From Thermus kawarayensis JCM 12314 (GTDB taxonomy: Bacteria; Deinococcota; Deinococci; Deinococcales; Thermaceae), in NCBI GenBank assembly GCA_001311545.1, contig BBBL01000067.1:1-7704 (forward strand): 7,704 nucleotides of DNA. The letters run 5' to 3'. This document shows positions 1-5,593 of this stretch, piece after piece (the first letter of the stretch is position 1; each line of letters starts with the position of its first letter). Under the pieces are notes generated by a model. That model was not told the origin of the DNA, made no database searches, and worked only from the letters and a program-made list of their open reading frames with translations. The position numbers were made by a program, and so were the translations under genes.

Positions 1-261
1 CTCGGGGGGCATGACGCTCACCGGGGCCAGGAGGGCGTGGACCACGGGGAGGCGGGCCTTTCGGCGCACGTTCCGGGCGGGGCGGTCCAGCAGGACGGCC
101 CACTTCTCGTCCAGCTTCCTCACCGCCAGAAGGACCTTCTCCGTGGGCGTCTCCTGGACCTGCCACCAGGTGTACCCGTCCCGGGCCACCAGGCGCAGGG
201 CCTGGGCCAGGAGGGCGGACTGGCTTCGCAGGAGGCGGTAGTCCTCGGGGTCAGTGGGCAT
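1..261 (-). CDS. Hypothetical protein, C-terminus beyond left edge
   Basis: Read on the minus strand from an ATG at 261, this frame is open for 87 codons to the window edge, so the C-terminus is missing. It starts MPTDPEDYRLLRSQSALLAQ and continues with an amphipathic helix, a tryptophan pair (GYTWWQVQE) and a basic stretch (RPARNVRRKARLP). Codon use is typical of a GC-rich Thermus gene. The start lies 3 nt after the stop of the RHH gene, and a GGGAG ribosome binding sequence overlaps that stop, so the two are probably translationally coupled. I recognise no family. Pairing with a small RHH regulator suggests an accessory module such as plasmid maintenance, phage or toxin-antitoxin, but nothing in the visible part proves one. 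The plus-strand frames over it are shadows. Confidence 0.65.
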   Translation of the reverse strand, partial: MPTDPEDYRLLRSQSALLAQALRLVARDGYTWWQVQETPTEKVLLAVRKLDEKWAVLLDRPARNVRRKARLPVVHALLAPVSVMPPE

Positions 262-264
262 GGG

Positions 265-528
265 CTACTCCCGGGCGTCTTTGGGGAAGAGGAAAAGCGG
301 CTTTTTTGTCGGCTCTTCTGGCTTCCCCTTTGCTCCCTTGCTTAGGTACTCCTCCGCCAGCATGGTGAGGGCTTCCCGGGCCAGCTCCGAGAGGGCCATG
401 CCGTGCTCCTTAGCAAGCTCTTCCAGCGCCCCGTAGGTGGCCGGATCCAGGCGGATGGTCAACCGCTCCTCCAGGCGGGGCCGGGCCTTCTCCCGTAGGC
501 GCTTCTCCAGGCGGGAAAGGACAGACAT
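265..528 (-). CDS. Ribbon-helix-helix (Arc/MetJ-type) DNA-binding protein
   Basis: An 87-aa protein starting MSVLSRLEKRLREK. Residues about 17-60 fit an RHH fold: a basic N-terminal arm, the alternating beta strand ERLTIRLD, helix A (PATYGALEELAKEHG) and helix B (ALSELAREALTMLAEEYL). The C-terminal 25 residues are a lysine/proline-rich tail. RHH proteins act as dimers, using paired strands in the DNA major groove, and often repress their own operon. The frame also opens at 552, but that ATG lies inside the -10 box, so 528 is chosen; it has a GAGGAG ribosome binding site 6 nt upstream. The gene runs directly into the gene at 261. The target is unknown; autoregulation at 548-577 is the simplest guess. 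Confidence 0.8.
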   Translation of the reverse strand: MSVLSRLEKRLREKARPRLEERLTIRLDPATYGALEELAKEHGMALSELAREALTMLAEEYLSKGAKGKPEEPTKKPLFLFPKDARE

Positions 529-547
529 GGGGGTCTCCTCGAAGGGG

Positions 548-577
548 AACATAGCACGGGGCGGTAAGCCCTGTCAA
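548..577 (-). promoter_or_regulatory. Sigma-A type promoter for the RHH gene
   Basis: On the minus strand a perfect TTGACA (577-572) is followed after 18 nt by TATGTT (553-548). Transcription would begin near 541, about 13 nt before the ATG at 528, leaving room for the GAGGAG ribosome binding site. Confidence 0.7.
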
Positions 578-649
578 GAGAAAAGCCGTTCTTTGCACGC
601 GGTTGGGCGTGGGAAGTGCTTCTGCTAGAGGTTCCTTTAGGGCGGCCTG

Positions 650-679
650 TTGATCCGGTCAGGGTGGGCGTGGTAGGGT
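650..679 (+). promoter_or_regulatory. Possible promoter of the large structured RNA
   Basis: TTGATC (650-655), an 18-nt spacer and TAGGGT (674-679) fit a Thermus-style promoter loosely: four of six -35 positions match and the -10 keeps TA...T. It would start transcription near 686, just before the hairpin-rich region. The match is weak; the RNA could begin elsewhere between about 580 and 720. Confidence 0.35.
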
Positions 680-927
680 GGGGGTGGACCCAAACCCGGG
701 TGGCGCCGGGGCCGGACAAGTAGCCTAGGAGCTGCCACTCCGAAGGCGAACGCCGGGGAAGCCGCGTGCCGGGGGAACATCCTGGCTGGCGCGGCACTCA
801 ACGCGGCGCGTCGGGGGCACAGCCCTCGGCTCGACCGCAATCCACATACCCCTTCGGGAGAAGGGGAGTAGGTTGGGCGACCCGGAAAGGGTCCTGGGGG
901 CAAAACCCCAGGGCTGGCCGCGGGAAA

Positions 928-944
928 CCCGGTGCGAGTCCGGG
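928..944 (+). other. T-loop-like hairpin in the large RNA
   Basis: CCCGG pairs with CCGGG around the 7-nt loop TGCGAGT. A 5-bp stem with a U-G-C-G-A-N-U loop fits the T-loop motif of tRNA T arms and of several large RNAs. With the preceding GGGAA (922-926) it resembles the B12-box core of cobalamin riboswitches, but the rest of that riboswitch is not visible. Confidence 0.5.
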
Positions 945-1124
945 CCACGGGATGGGGGAACCCATAGCCCCATCACGTGTGCGGAGCACGCAGGCGCTGA
1001 GGGTGTCGTGAGGCACCAGGGCCCGAGGGAGACTGGAGGGCCCGCTACCCGGGGGATCCCCCTCCCGGCTTCGGCTGGGAGGCGGGCGAAACCGGGGGCG
1101 CGCGATAGCTAGGCGTGTACCGGG

Positions 1125-1141
1125 GGGGGTGCGATTCCCCC
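1125..1141 (+). other. Second T-loop-like hairpin in the large RNA
   Basis: GGGGG pairs with CCCCC around TGCGATT, the same stem length, loop length and U-G-C-G-A-N-U pattern as the hairpin at 928-944. GCTCCG (1145-1150) just after it can pair with CGGAGC (982-987), giving a closed domain of about 170 nt with a superficially tRNA-like 3' end. Confidence 0.5.
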
Positions 1142-1723
1142 TCCGCTCCGAGCCGCCCGCCTGGGGTCCGTGAAGCCCTGGCCGTGCCTGGAGTACCCCG
1201 AGCTCCGGAACCTCGTAGGGGGAAAGGGCGTATGTGCGGCCAGGGCGTAGCGAAGGCGGCAAGCGGCAAGTACCGCGGTCTAACGGGGGAACCTCTCGGC
1301 CTGGACCCCGGACCCGTGGCAGCGGGGATGAAGGGGGATGGGTGAGCCGTGGGGAGTAGCCGCGCGGCGTACGGAGGCCTTGCCTCCCGAGGCGGCGGTG
1401 AAAACCCGGTGCGCGAGAGGGGGAGACCGGGCGAGTACGTGGCGGATCGGCGGCATGGGGGGCCCCGTACCCCATGCGGTCGTGAAGCCGTTGAAGGAAA
1501 GCCCGGACCGGCTTACCCCTGGGGCTTCCACCCAGGGGGGCCTCGGCGCCACGGGGTGGGGGTTGTTCCCCGCCCAGAGGGTCTTGGGATCCCGAGGGGG
1601 AACTTGAGAGTACCCCGAGGGTGTCGGAAGTTTCGGGGCGTGGAAGCTCCGTGAAGGCGCGGATCCCCGCCGGGGTAGGCCTCCGGGAGGGAGGCGGATC
1701 CCGGATGAGGGGAGAGGCGTGGC

Positions 1724-1748
1724 GGCCACGGGCCTATCCGTGGCGGCG
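1724..1748 (+). repeat. Duplicated hairpin, copy 1
   Basis: A 25-nt sequence identical to 2063-2087. It contains the stem GCCACGG/CCGTGGC with a 6-nt loop GCCTAT. The flanks of the two copies differ, so the hairpin itself seems to be the conserved unit of the large RNA. Confidence 0.8.
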
Positions 1749-2062
1749 GCCGCCCGGCGGCGTCCCAAAACGCCAGGGGGCGACAGGGCCGAGAATGGGG
1801 TTGACCGAGAAGGTTGGCCCGAGCGCCAGGTGGCTGGCGGAAGGCTGGCCCAGGGTCCGCCCAAGCGGTGAGCCGGCAGGGGGCCGGTCCCGTGGAAGGC
1901 GCTGAGCCCGGGGGCGCGAAAGGAGGGCTGGCCGAGTAGGTCGGCCTGGGCCGAGAAAGTCGTCCCGCGAGGGCGCGGAGGGAGTCGCTGTGGTCCCCTG
2001 GCCTCACAGGGGGGGCGGGAACTGCCAGAGTGCCGGCCGGCCGCAGGCCTCAACGCGGTGGT

Positions 2063-2087
2063 GGCCACGGGCCTATCCGTGGCGGCG
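2063..2087 (+). repeat. Duplicated hairpin, copy 2
   Basis: Exact 25-nt copy of 1724-1748, 339 nt downstream, with the same 7-bp stem and GCCTAT loop. Confidence 0.8.
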
Positions 2088-2308
2088 CGGTCCGGCCTCA
2101 CAGGACCAGCCACGGCGTCCTCCGGCCGGACAGGAGGGGCCGTCCCGAGGCCTAAAACCGGGCGCTGGCCGGCGAAAAGGCCAGGAGCTACCTGGCGCTG
2201 CGGCGCTGGGAAGCGTGGTGGGAACCTCCTGCGGGAGGCGGTCAGGACAGAGGGCCTGCGGGCCACGGGCGAGAAGCCCACCCTTAGGGGGACACCCTTA
2301 TCCCCCGC

Positions 2309-2340
2309 CCCCGGCTGACCTTCAGCCGGGGTTTTCTGTT
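2309..2340 (+). terminator. Intrinsic terminator of the large RNA
   Basis: CCCCGGCTGA (2309-2318) pairs perfectly with TCAGCCGGGG (2322-2331) across a CCT triloop, followed at once by TTTTCTGTTT. A 10-bp GC-rich stem with a U-rich tail on the plus strand marks the 3' end of the transcript. Confidence 0.88.
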
Positions 2341-2358
2341 TGGCCCTCTGGCCGCCTA

Positions 2359-2377
2359 GGTCAGCGAAGCTACCTTG
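2359..2377 (+). repeat. GGTCAGC-GAA-GCTACCTTG repeat, simple form
   Basis: A 19-nt motif with AGC/GCT arms around GAA. It recurs at 3573-3591 with one base changed and in expanded form at 3779-3851. The three copies lie in unrelated contexts: intergenic, inside the transposase remnant and at its deletion point. This points to a dispersed repeat. Confidence 0.6.
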
Positions 2378-2446
2378 AAGGCCCCTGGAAGGCCGGGGAG
2401 GGGGTGGGGGGCTACTTCCCCCTTGGCCCCCCGAGGGGGCGGCCTT

Positions 2447-2458
2447 CTAGGGCCCTAG
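2447..2458 (+). promoter_or_regulatory. Perfect 12-bp palindrome upstream of the two-gene module
   Basis: CTAGGGCCCTAG, flanked by near-symmetric GCCTT and AGGC, sits 28 nt before the GTG at 2486. It could be an operator for the two small genes, but no promoter is clear here and this GC-rich stretch has other chance inverted repeats. Confidence 0.3.
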
Positions 2459-2485
2459 AGGCCGGGAGAAGGGTAGTCTGGAGCG

Positions 2486-2811
2486 GTGGTCCGCAGGCGG
2501 GAAGTGGTCCTCGGCCCAGACCGGCGTCTCCGCGTCACCCTGGAGGTGGAGCGGGGGAGGTTGCGCTCCTGGGCGGTGCAGCTGGAGTGGTGGGACCCCG
2601 AGGAGGGCCGCTTTGTCTGGGTGGCCCGCTACGACACCTCCGGGGGCAGGGCCCACCGGGACCGGAACCGCGTCGCCTCCCACGAGCCGTGGACCTTCCC
2701 GAGGACCCCGGCAGGGCGGCGAAGGTGGCGGAGAGGGAGCTCTCCCAGCGGGCCGAGGAGTACATTGAGGCCTACCGGGCCGCCAAGGCCCAGGGGAGGG
2801 AAGGATGGTGA
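2486..2811 (+). pseudogene. Small uncharacterised protein (RYD...HRD motif), frameshifted
   Basis: From GTG 2486 the frame reads VRRREVVLGPDRRLRVTLEV, then a tryptophan-rich beta-type segment (WAVQLEWWDPEEGRFVWVARYD) and TSGGRAHRDRN. After HEPWTFP the sensible sequence continues one frame back as EDPGRAAKVAERELSQRAEE and ends GREGW at 2811. One C missing from the CCC run at 2698-2700, or a -1 slip there, would restore a protein of about 108 aa. The unshifted frame runs on to 3103 as low-complexity sequence. The RYD-x-x-x-G-x-x-HRD pattern is one I associate with small uncharacterised proteins next to DUF5647-type genes; I cannot name a function. The stop overlaps the next start (ATGGTGA), so the genes are translationally coupled. 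It may be a true pseudogene, a sequencing undercall or a programmed frameshift. Confidence 0.62.
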
Positions 2812-3077
2812 ACCCCGCGGAAAGGCTGGCGGAGCTGGACGGGATCCTCACAGACCACCTCCTGGAGGCGGGCCTCCTCCAGGAGCTACCCCCGGCCTAC
2901 CGCCTGGTCCTCCTCCCCCTGGACGAGCCCGAGGTGGCGGCGAAGGCCCTGGCCTGGGCCAGGGAGGCTCCCAACCCCGAGGGCTGGCCCCTGGTCTACG
3001 CCCTCTTCCTGGGGGGCAGGCCCCTACGCCTCCTCCTCCCGGGGAAGGAGGTGGAGGTGGCCCCTCAGGCCGCCTAG
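2805..3077 (+). CDS. DUF5647-like small protein
   Basis: A 90-aa protein starting MVNPAERLAELDGILTDHLL. The N-terminal helix is followed by LQELPPAYRLVLLPLDEPEV, a helix AAKALAWAREA and two strands (WPLVYALFLGGRPLRLLLP). The order, helix then IP-x-x-x-x-LVLLP-x-D-(D/E)-PE then VY...RP-x-R-LL, matches what I recall of DUF5647, a family of about 90 aa with no known function. The ATG overlaps the end of the upstream gene and has GGGAGGGAAGG just before it, so the two form a coupled pair, possibly a two-component maintenance or stress module. Codon use is Thermus-like and the gene looks intact. Family assignment is from memory of the pattern. Confidence 0.7.
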   Translation: MVNPAERLAELDGILTDHLLEAGLLQELPPAYRLVLLPLDEPEVAAKALAWAREAPNPEGWPLVYALFLGGRPLRLLLPGKEVEVAPQAA

Positions 3078-3214
3078 AGGGCCCGGGAAGCCTAGGGCTT
3101 TAGGAGGAGCTTTTATCCCCGCCCGCACCGGAACGCTTGGGAGCCGTAGCGGCGGCCACCATACCGGCAATCCCCCCACGACCGCACCCACGAAAGGACC
3201 CGTAAACAGGCCAA

Positions 3215-3228
3215 CTCAAAACTTGCAC
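3215..3228 (+). repeat. IS left terminal inverted repeat
   Basis: CTCAAAACTTGCAC, the exact reverse complement of 4360-4373. Confidence 0.85.
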
Positions 3229-3572
3229 TTATGCGCTCTGGGGATACTCATGCGCCAGGACCACTTGAAAGGGGCCGCCGGTTTCCCGTCTGATGACGGG
3301 TGCCATGACCCAAGCAGCCCTGTCCTTACTCTGGTCCATCCTGGCCCAACGAAAGGTAGCTCCTTCGGAGCTGACGTCAAGCCCCCACCTCCAGGAATCC
3401 CTCAAGGCCCTGCTCCTGCTTTTCCTCCACGGCCACGGCAAGGCCAGACCCCAGCACAGCAAGACCAAGTCCCCCTCCGCCCTCTCCCGCTTCCTCAACC
3501 GCTACCCCTGGCCCACCCGCGCCTCATCCGCCTGGCCCGCGAGGAGGCCCAGGAGGCCCTGGACCGGGCCAG

Positions 3573-3591
3573 GGTCAGCAAAGCTACCTTG
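3573..3591 (+). repeat. GGTCAGC-AAA-GCTACCTTG repeat inside the transposase remnant
   Basis: Differs from 2359-2377 at one base (AAA for GAA). It lies in the reading frame of the transposase remnant, where it would encode VSKATL between RAR and ERKG, so it may be an in-frame insertion. Confidence 0.55.
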
Positions 3592-3778
3592 GAGAGAAAG
3601 GGCCCCAAGCCCCGCCTCCTGGTGGTCCTGGACCTGGTCACCCTTGAGAAGCGGGACCGCTTTCCAGCCCTACCCCTCTCCTTCTTTCACGGCAAGTGGG
3701 GCCTCCACCTCGTAGTCCACAAGGTGTTTCCCTGACGGGAAAGCAGTTACCTCTCTGGGGTGAGGCGGTTGGGCTTTG

Positions 3779-3851
3779 GTCAGCCCCGGGTCAGCCCCGA
3801 GTCAGCCCCGAAGGGGCTACCTTGCGGGGCTATCTTGTGGGGCTACCTTGC
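3779..3851 (+). repeat. Expanded symmetric repeat, (GTCAGCCCC)x3-GAA-(GGGGCTAC)x3
   Basis: Three left units GTCAGCCCCGR start at 3779, 3790 and 3801 (11-nt period). After GAA, three right units GGGGCTAYCTTGY start at 3813, 3826 and 3839 (13-nt period). GCCCC and GGGGC arms can pair in several registers, so the element can form one long or several alternative hairpins. It has the same core as 2359 and 3573 but with multiplied arms, and it sits exactly where the transposase has lost its middle. Confidence 0.72.
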
Positions 3852-4359
3852 AGCGGTGATGGGGATGCGGCGGGACCGGAGGCTGCGGGGAGGGGGAAGG
3901 CTTTTGGACCTCAGGCGGCAGGGGAGCCAGGTCTACCTGTGGGGGCTTTCCTTCCCGGTCTGGGTGGCCTGGTACCGCTACCCCCTGCCCCAAGGGGGCT
4001 GGGAGTGGCGGTACGTGGTGGCCACCAGGCGCCACGCCCCGGACCCTTCTTGTGTGGGGAAGGAGGCGGTTCACGGTAGAGCACTTCTTCCGGGCCGCAA
4101 AGAGTGAGTTCTCCCTGGGGCAGTTCGGGCAGCGGACGGCCTTGGGGGTGCACCGCTTTCTGGTCCTCTCCCTTCTGGCCTATCTGCTGGCCCACTGGGT
4201 GGGGATGGAGGGGAGGGGGAGCTGGCGGGAGGCCAGGGAGGGAGCAGCCCGGGTTCTCTTGCCCGAGCTGGTGGTGCAGGTCATCCTGCGGGAGCTCCAT
4301 GCCCTGGGTCTGGGGCCGCCGGGGGGAGGGGGTGAAGGTTTATGCGGGGTATGCGGGAG

Positions 4360-4373
4360 GTGCAAGTTTTGAG
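4360..4373 (-). repeat. IS right terminal inverted repeat
   Basis: Exact reverse complement of 3215-3228. The transposase remnant's TGA (4370-4372) lies inside it. Confidence 0.85.
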
Positions 4374-4435
4374 GTAGGATTTAAGGATCAAAATGGTGGC
4401 CGAGATAGAGTATAGGCTCACGCACGCGAACTTTC

Positions 4436-5485
4436 TCACTCTTGGTAAACCCTAAGAAAGATTTTGTCTTCCTGACACTCCACAATCGCTGTTCGTATCT
4501 GAGGCGCTAAAGCTTCGGATAAGCTTTTAGCAACCGAGCAAAGGTTCACTTGAGGAGCAAGACTTAGGGTAGCAACAAAGGTAAAAGAGTCTCCCTCGTA
4601 AGATTCCTCCGCTACTTTTAAAACCCCTGGAACTTTTTCTAGCCTGCGAAGAATCAAGTTGCGGTTTCCTGATCGTTTCAAAGGCGAGATGCGCAGAGCA
4701 ATTAGACGATTATCATTTAGCCCCCCTTCTCTAGTCAGAAGAGGTACAAGCCTTTTGGCAATAGCAGGAGTCAGCTCCTGCGCAATCAAAGCATTTGCGG
4801 CATCAATACTTCCGGCTACGCTATTAAGCGAGAAGACTGCTTTATCAAGTACTTCCCCTGAGCGTGCATCCAGGGCCGAAAAGGTCGCGATGACCTGTGC
4901 ATTCACTCCCCAATTGCCAGAAAGAATGATATCGCGATAGCTAGCTTGAATGTCTATGGGAACGTAAATAGACGCACCCAAACTCAAAGCTTGGGTCAGC
5001 ATGTCTTTCCCACGGACAGAATCTAAGGGGAGCATGTATACGGTTATCCAACTGGGGAGATATTCAGTAGCGTTTTCGAGGAATCCCGGCTTCGCATAAA
5101 TCACCACGGCGGGATCTAGGCAAACGTTAACTGACAGCTTCACCCAGTAAAGTCCCGAAGAGTCCCTTCGATGTTCCAGCAGGCGGAAGTTGTTGATCAA
5201 ACCCCCATAGCGAGTGGTTATCTCCTGATGGAATACAGAACTTTCCGTTCCCGTGGTTTCGCCATCGGACATTGAGGCGACAAAAACTTCCTTTAGTTTT
5301 TCGGCTACAGAAACAAACAGCCCACGAGATTGAGCCACGGCCTGAGAAAGAGCTGTAGCTACACTAGATTTGTAATCGACATCCAGGGCTTCGACGATTG
5401 CATCTTCGCTTTTGAAGCATTTAGCCCAACCCACATGAACCAAGGGACTGAGTAAGGTGAGCACCAAAACAACATTTCGCATCAT
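4436..5485 (-). CDS. FlgT-like exported protein
   Basis: A 349-aa protein with a cleavable signal peptide: MMRN, hydrophobic VVLVLTLLSPLVHVGWA and a likely cut after Ala21. Residues about 30-120 (AVAQSRGLFVSVAEKLKEVF to YWVKLSVNVC) fit the N-terminal domain of FlgT/LPP20-type proteins: a helix, a beta hairpin with YGGLINNFRLLEHRRD, and an edge strand. Residues about 140-250 resemble a TolB/CsgG-like domain (YLPSWITVYMLP, then FSALDARSGEVLDKAVFSL). Residues about 265-349 form a third alpha/beta domain (LRRLEKVPGVLKVAEESYEG). Three domains and about 350-380 aa suit FlgT, which in Vibrio forms the periplasmic H ring of the flagellum. It is the last gene of the operon, about 108 nt after the previous one, with AGGAGG upstream. 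Its codon use is AT-richer than its GC-rich neighbours, suggesting transfer. The fold match is pattern-based. Confidence 0.62.
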   Translation of the reverse strand: MMRNVVLVLTLLSPLVHVGWAKCFKSEDAIVEALDVDYKSSVATALSQAVAQSRGLFVSVAEKLKEVFVASMSDGETTGTESSVFHQEITTRYGGLINNFRLLEHRRDSSGLYWVKLSVNVCLDPAVVIYAKPGFLENATEYLPSWITVYMLPLDSVRGKDMLTQALSLGASIYVPIDIQASYRDIILSGNWGVNAQVIATFSALDARSGEVLDKAVFSLNSVAGSIDAANALIAQELTPAIAKRLVPLLTREGGLNDNRLIALRISPLKRSGNRNLILRRLEKVPGVLKVAEESYEGDSFTFVATLSLAPQVNLCSVAKSLSEALAPQIRTAIVECQEDKIFLRVYQE

Positions 5486-5527
5486 CAGATATAACTTCCC
5501 CCTCCTCTCAATGGCTGGAAGTGGTTA

Positions 5528-5584
5528 GAGGAGGGGTGCAACCCAGACCTCCGGAATTCAGTTGCATGGGAAGCACCCCTCCTC
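5528..5584 (-). repeat. Intergenic 12-bp inverted repeat within the operon
   Basis: GAGGAGGGGTGC (5528-5539) is the exact complement of GCACCCCTCCTC (5573-5584), with 33 nt between. Inside, TGCAAC (5537-5542) and GTTGCA (5561-5566) offer a competing or nested stem. It lies in the unusually long gap between the second and third genes. No U-run follows on the minus strand, so it is not an ordinary terminator. It could be an mRNA processing or stability hairpin, an attenuator or a small palindromic element. Confidence 0.6.
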
Positions 5585-5593
5585 AGGAGCGCC

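Larger units (their letters stand above)
686..2341 (+). ncRNA. Very large structured noncoding RNA, unknown family
   Basis: About 1.65 kb with no credible protein gene on either strand: the open frames give proline/arginine/glycine-rich, low-complexity translations without Thermus-like codon bias. The plus strand is full of perfect hairpins, for example a 7-bp stem with GNRA loop GGGA (849-866), a 7-bp stem (893-912), a 9-bp stem capped by UUCG (1061-1082), an 8-bp stem (1453-1477) and an 8-bp stem (1516-1538). Two 5-bp stems carry 7-nt T-loop-like loops (928-944, 1125-1141). The 8-mer GGGGGAAC occurs four times (771, 954, 1285, 1596) and one hairpin is duplicated (1724, 2063). The region ends in a strong terminator, which gives the strand. 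It is longer than GOLLD, ROOL or OLE RNAs as I know them. I see no rRNA, tmRNA, RNase P, tRNA array or reverse transcriptase. A degenerate group II intron is the main alternative. The 5' end is inferred. Confidence 0.72.
3305..4372 (+). pseudogene. IS4-family DDE transposase remnant
   Basis: The N-terminal part starts at ATG 3305 (MTQAALSLLWSILAQRKVAP) and includes ALSRFLNRYPWPTR. The frame then shifts near 3520, where one C seems lost, and goes on as LIRLAREEAQEALDRARVSK to LLVVLDLVTLEKRDRFPALP, which holds the probable first catalytic Asp (VVLD), then FFHGKWGLHLVV and a stop at 3733-3735. The coding pattern resumes near 3852 with GMRRDRRLRGGGRLLDLRRQ and VWVAWYRYPLPQGGWEWRYV, shifts again near 4050, and ends with RRRFTVEHFFRAAKSEFSLG, carrying the probable catalytic Glu (VEHFF) and the downstream Lys of the IS4 YREK-like region. 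The segment that should hold the second Asp is gone. Intact relatives would be roughly 350-400 aa. It cannot give an active enzyme. Confidence 0.82.
3215..4373 (+). mobile_element. Degenerate IS4-type insertion sequence
   Basis: A segment of 1,159 bp bounded by perfect 14-bp inverted repeats, CTCAAAACTTGCAC at 3215-3228 and its complement at 4360-4373. It encodes pieces of a DDE transposase that almost fill the space between the ends. The transposase is dead: a one-base loss near 3520, an internal deletion between about 3735 and 3846 occupied by a repeat element, and a one-base gain near 4050. I see no target-site duplication in the flanks. The right end abuts the AT-richer island, so the IS may have helped bring it in or may mark its edge. 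Confidence 0.8.

Noticed and set aside
265..552. Longer start at 552 for the RHH protein
   Set aside because: That ATG lies within the -10 box TATGTT, so it would not be in the transcript; the ATG at 528 has a good ribosome binding site.
1340..1380. Possible group II intron domain V (GAGCCGT...CGTACGG)
   Set aside because: The ends resemble domain V, but the 34-nt hairpin with its catalytic triad, bulge and GNRA loop cannot be drawn, and there is no intron-encoded reverse transcriptase. Not fully excluded.
1280..2281. Long minus-strand open frame of 333 codons, with similar long frames at 798-1475 and 1990-2811 (plus strand)
   Set aside because: The translations are proline/arginine/glycine-rich with no domain pattern and no Thermus-like codon bias. 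Very GC-rich DNA has few stop codons, and the hairpins and terminator fit a noncoding RNA better. Only the last part of the 1990-2811 frame, after 2700, looks coding.
3778..3851. CRISPR-like reading of the repeated units
   Set aside because: The units are 11-13 nt with no spacers and lie in opposite orientation around a centre. This is an inverted hairpin repeat, not an array.
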